Positions 5,682 through 7,233 of a DNA stretch of 7,233 nt are shown in pieces (the stretch's first letter is position 1; each line of letters begins with the position of its first letter). Position numbers and translations under genes: made by a program. Source of the stretch: Natrialbaceae archaeon (GTDB taxonomy: Archaea > Halobacteriota > Halobacteria > Halobacteriales > Natrialbaceae); NCBI GenBank assembly GCA_003552885.1, contig PUPA01000189.1:1-7233 (forward strand), in the 5' to 3' direction. The notes beneath the pieces were generated by a model. The model saw only the letters and a program-made list of their open reading frames with translations. It was not told where the DNA came from and made no database searches.

Positions 5682-6986
5682 ATGACAGACGAAAACAACA
5701 TCGGACTCTCGCGACGGCGCGTACTCGGCGGCCTCGGCGCGGTCGGGATCGCCTCTGCGGGCGCGGGACTCGGTACGACGGCGTACTTCAGCGACCAGCA
5801 GACCTTCGAGGGCAACACCCTGACTGCGGGCACCCTCGCGCTGAACGTCGAACAGAAGGTCGTGCGCGTCAACCAGGACGGCATCGGCCCGGACCAGCTG
5901 GAGTACTTCAGCGCCGACGACGCTAGCGGCGAGGCAGTCGTCACCGAGGAGATCGATATCACGGACGCCAAACCCGGCGACGAATACGAGTTCTGCTGGG
6001 AGGTCGAGATCGAGGGCAACCCCGGCTTCGCAAAGGTCTGTTTCGACGCCGACGAACAGACGGGTTACGAAGCGGGCAACGTCTCTGCCGACGACCTCTA
6101 CGACGTCGATGACAACGACGACATGCTCACCATCGGCGAAGCCGCGAACGCCACCGCGACGCTCACCCTCGCGGATGAGACGGAGGTAGTCATCTACGAA
6201 AACAGTCTGGATGGGCTCTTCGGCGCGCTCGGCAGCTGCATCGCTGTCCCCGCCGGTGAGGAGGAGTTCTGTCACCAGCCGGAGGAGGCCGTGGAGCTCT
6301 GTGTCGAAATCGAGATCCCGACCGACGTTGGCAACGAGCTTCAGGGTGCTGAATCGACGTTCGCTGTCGATTTCCACGCCGAACAGTGCCGCCACAACGA
6401 CCTCGAGTCCTTCCTCGGAGAGGAGGCCGAGGCCGGGGTCAGGACCGCAGTCGGCGAGGGCTTTCTCACCGTCGAAGAGGAGTTCGCCCAATCCAGCATG
6501 ACCGCTCGCGGCCGGTTCGGTGACGGCGGCGGCCCCCAGACGTGGGAAGTCGGCATCTGGGAGTCCACACAGACCGACGAAGACACGAACTACACCTGGC
6601 AGGATGGCGAGACGGTCCCGTTCTCCTTCGAGTACGACGGCGACGCGGACGAGTCGACGTTCGACCTCGATGGATCCGTGGTCACCGCGGGTGGCGGTGC
6701 CCCGCAGGGTCGGATGGGTGTCCAGGCGAAAGCCGACGACGCGACGATCGAGGTCGAGAACCTGGAGCTCGTCGACGACTCCGGTACGTCGATCTCCCTC
6801 GTCGGTCCCGATGGCGTCACCGCGAGCAATGACGGGTCCGGAAGGGAGCTTCGGTACCTCGTCGCGAGCACCAGCCCCGCGCTGTTGGCGGACGGCTTCA
6901 CGCTGACTGGCGACGTGACGGTCACGCTCGGTGCCGATCACGACGGAACCGACGAAAGCGTCGCGTTCGACGTCGTCGTCGAGTGA
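5682..6986 (+). CDS. TasA/CalY-like secreted protein with extra C-terminal domain
   Basis: The 434-residue product is a close paralogue of the first protein over residues 1-240 and identical to it through residue 54. It shares SRRRVL (10-15), GTTA|YFSD (31-38), ITDAKPGDEYEFCWEVEI (93-110), an acidic DVDDNDDM run (141-148), and DVGNELQGAESTF and HAEQCRHND (232-240). Cys lie at 105, 120, 186, 197, 207 and 236, all within this core. Residues about 241-434 are absent from the other two proteins. A short Glu-rich linker leads into a Cys-free, strand-rich module with TWEVGIWES (287-295), TWQDGETVPFSFEYDG (305-320), ATIEVENLELVD, and a closing VTVTLGADHDGTDESVAFDVVVE. It resembles short beta-sandwich modules in surface proteins, possibly of the choice-of-anchor W kind, but I cannot confirm a family. 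There is no C-terminal membrane anchor or PGF-type sorting signal. It could be a fibre tip, cap or cell-binding subunit (inference). The 118-base leader holds several hairpins. Confidence 0.84.
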   Translation: MTDENNIGLSRRRVLGGLGAVGIASAGAGLGTTAYFSDQQTFEGNTLTAGTLALNVEQKVVRVNQDGIGPDQLEYFSADDASGEAVVTEEIDITDAKPGDEYEFCWEVEIEGNPGFAKVCFDADEQTGYEAGNVSADDLYDVDDNDDMLTIGEAANATATLTLADETEVVIYENSLDGLFGALGSCIAVPAGEEEFCHQPEEAVELCVEIEIPTDVGNELQGAESTFAVDFHAEQCRHNDLESFLGEEAEAGVRTAVGEGFLTVEEEFAQSSMTARGRFGDGGGPQTWEVGIWESTQTDEDTNYTWQDGETVPFSFEYDGDADESTFDLDGSVVTAGGGAPQGRMGVQAKADDATIEVENLELVDDSGTSISLVGPDGVTASNDGSGRELRYLVASTSPALLADGFTLTGDVTVTLGADHDGTDESVAFDVVVE

Positions 6987-7000
6987 ACGCTCGTCGAACG

Positions 7001-7019
7001 AACCCCGACGACCCGGGTT
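7001..7019 (+). terminator. Weak hairpin after the cluster
   Basis: AACCC (7001-7005) can pair with GGGTT (7015-7019) 14 bases after the stop at 6986, and ACCCGGGT (7011-7018) is itself palindromic. No T tract follows. It marks a plausible transcript end but is weak evidence. A second stem, ACGGC/GCCGT with a CCT loop, lies at 7065-7077. Confidence 0.25.
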
Positions 7020-7126
7020 GACCCGTCCGTCGAACGGTTCCGGCGGGCCGACACCGACGGTAGGACGGCCCTGCCGTGGTCCCGGCGGTCGGTATCGGTC
7101 ATCCTGCCGGGACGGTATGGCGGTCA

Positions 7127-7133
7127 TTCATAT
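7127..7133 (+). promoter_or_regulatory. Candidate TATA box for a downstream gene
   Basis: TTCATAT within ATTCATATCC is the most TATA-like sequence between 6987 and 7224 and stands out from the G/C-rich surroundings. Transcription would start near 7155-7160, leaving a leader of about 65 bases to the GTG at 7225. That leader contains a stem CCGCC/GGCGG (7168-7182). Confidence 0.3.
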
Positions 7134-7224
7134 CCCCGCCGGGAACCCAGTATCGTCGACTGACCGACCGCCGACGCGGCGGCCTCCCGGCCGTCGGCCG
7201 GGGGTACCCATCAGAGGACAGACA

Positions 7225-7233
7225 GTGACACTC
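7225..7233 (+). CDS. Possible start of a further gene, cut by window edge
   Basis: GTG ACA CTC at the window end is preceded by GAGG (7214-7217) at a 7-base spacing, a normal arrangement for a haloarchaeal gene start. Only three codons (M-T-L) are present, so neither the gene nor its function can be established. A SipW-like signal peptidase would be a natural neighbour for this cluster, but nothing visible shows it. Confidence 0.28.

Noticed and set aside
5472..7127. A 551-codon open frame on the minus strand opposite the second and third secreted-protein genes.
   Set aside because: It mirrors the G/C-rich third positions of the plus-strand genes. Its product is Val/Arg/Asp-rich without recognisable domains, while the opposite strand has clear paralogues, leaders and ribosome-binding sites.
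1..7233. CRISPR arrays, insertion sequences, rRNA and complete tRNA genes.
   Set aside because: No regularly spaced repeats, no transposase-like frame and no complete tRNA or rRNA sequence were found.

Overview
The window looks like haloarchaeal chromosomal DNA. It is GC-rich with a strong G/C preference at third codon positions, its proteins are very acidic (runs of Asp and Glu), and it carries an archaeal-type GatB with the haloarchaeal YRYF motif, a winged-helix membrane protein of the DUF7344 kind, and secreted proteins with Tat-like twin-arginine leaders. The genus cannot be fixed from the sequence alone.

Layout. Positions 1-1074 hold the 3' three quarters of gatB, a core aminoacyl-tRNA amidotransferase gene cut by the window edge. 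Positions 1228-2076 encode a hypothetical membrane-anchored protein with three CxxC motifs. On the minus strand, 2244-2771 encode a small winged-helix protein with two C-terminal membrane segments. It converges with the preceding gene across a long imperfect inverted repeat (2161-2233). A 444-base G/C-rich gap without a convincing gene (2772-3215) precedes the main feature.

The main feature is a plus-strand cluster of three related genes (3216-4019, 4022-5563, 5682-6986). All three encode secreted beta-rich proteins with SipW-type signal peptides and the same ground plan as Bacillus TasA/CalY and, by published structural homology, the archaeal bundling-pilus subunit AbpA. That plan is a leader ending GTTA before YFSD, a short polar N-terminal strand, a KPGD strand in the middle and a terminal beta strand ending AEQCRHND. 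The first protein (267 aa) is the plain core. The second (513 aa) has about 280 extra residues inserted into the core. The third (434 aa) carries an extra C-terminal domain of about 190 residues. The first and third share a leader and N-terminus whose DNA differs only by synonymous changes. The second starts 2 bases after the first. The third follows after 118 bases that contain a perfect hairpin and a curious cloverleaf-like structure with a consensus tRNA T-arm.

Interpretation (inference): the cluster may encode a major subunit plus two modified subunits of a cell-surface or biofilm fibre. The winged-helix gene upstream is a candidate regulator by position only. The processing signal peptidase is not visible; a possible next gene begins at 7225, but only three codons are present.
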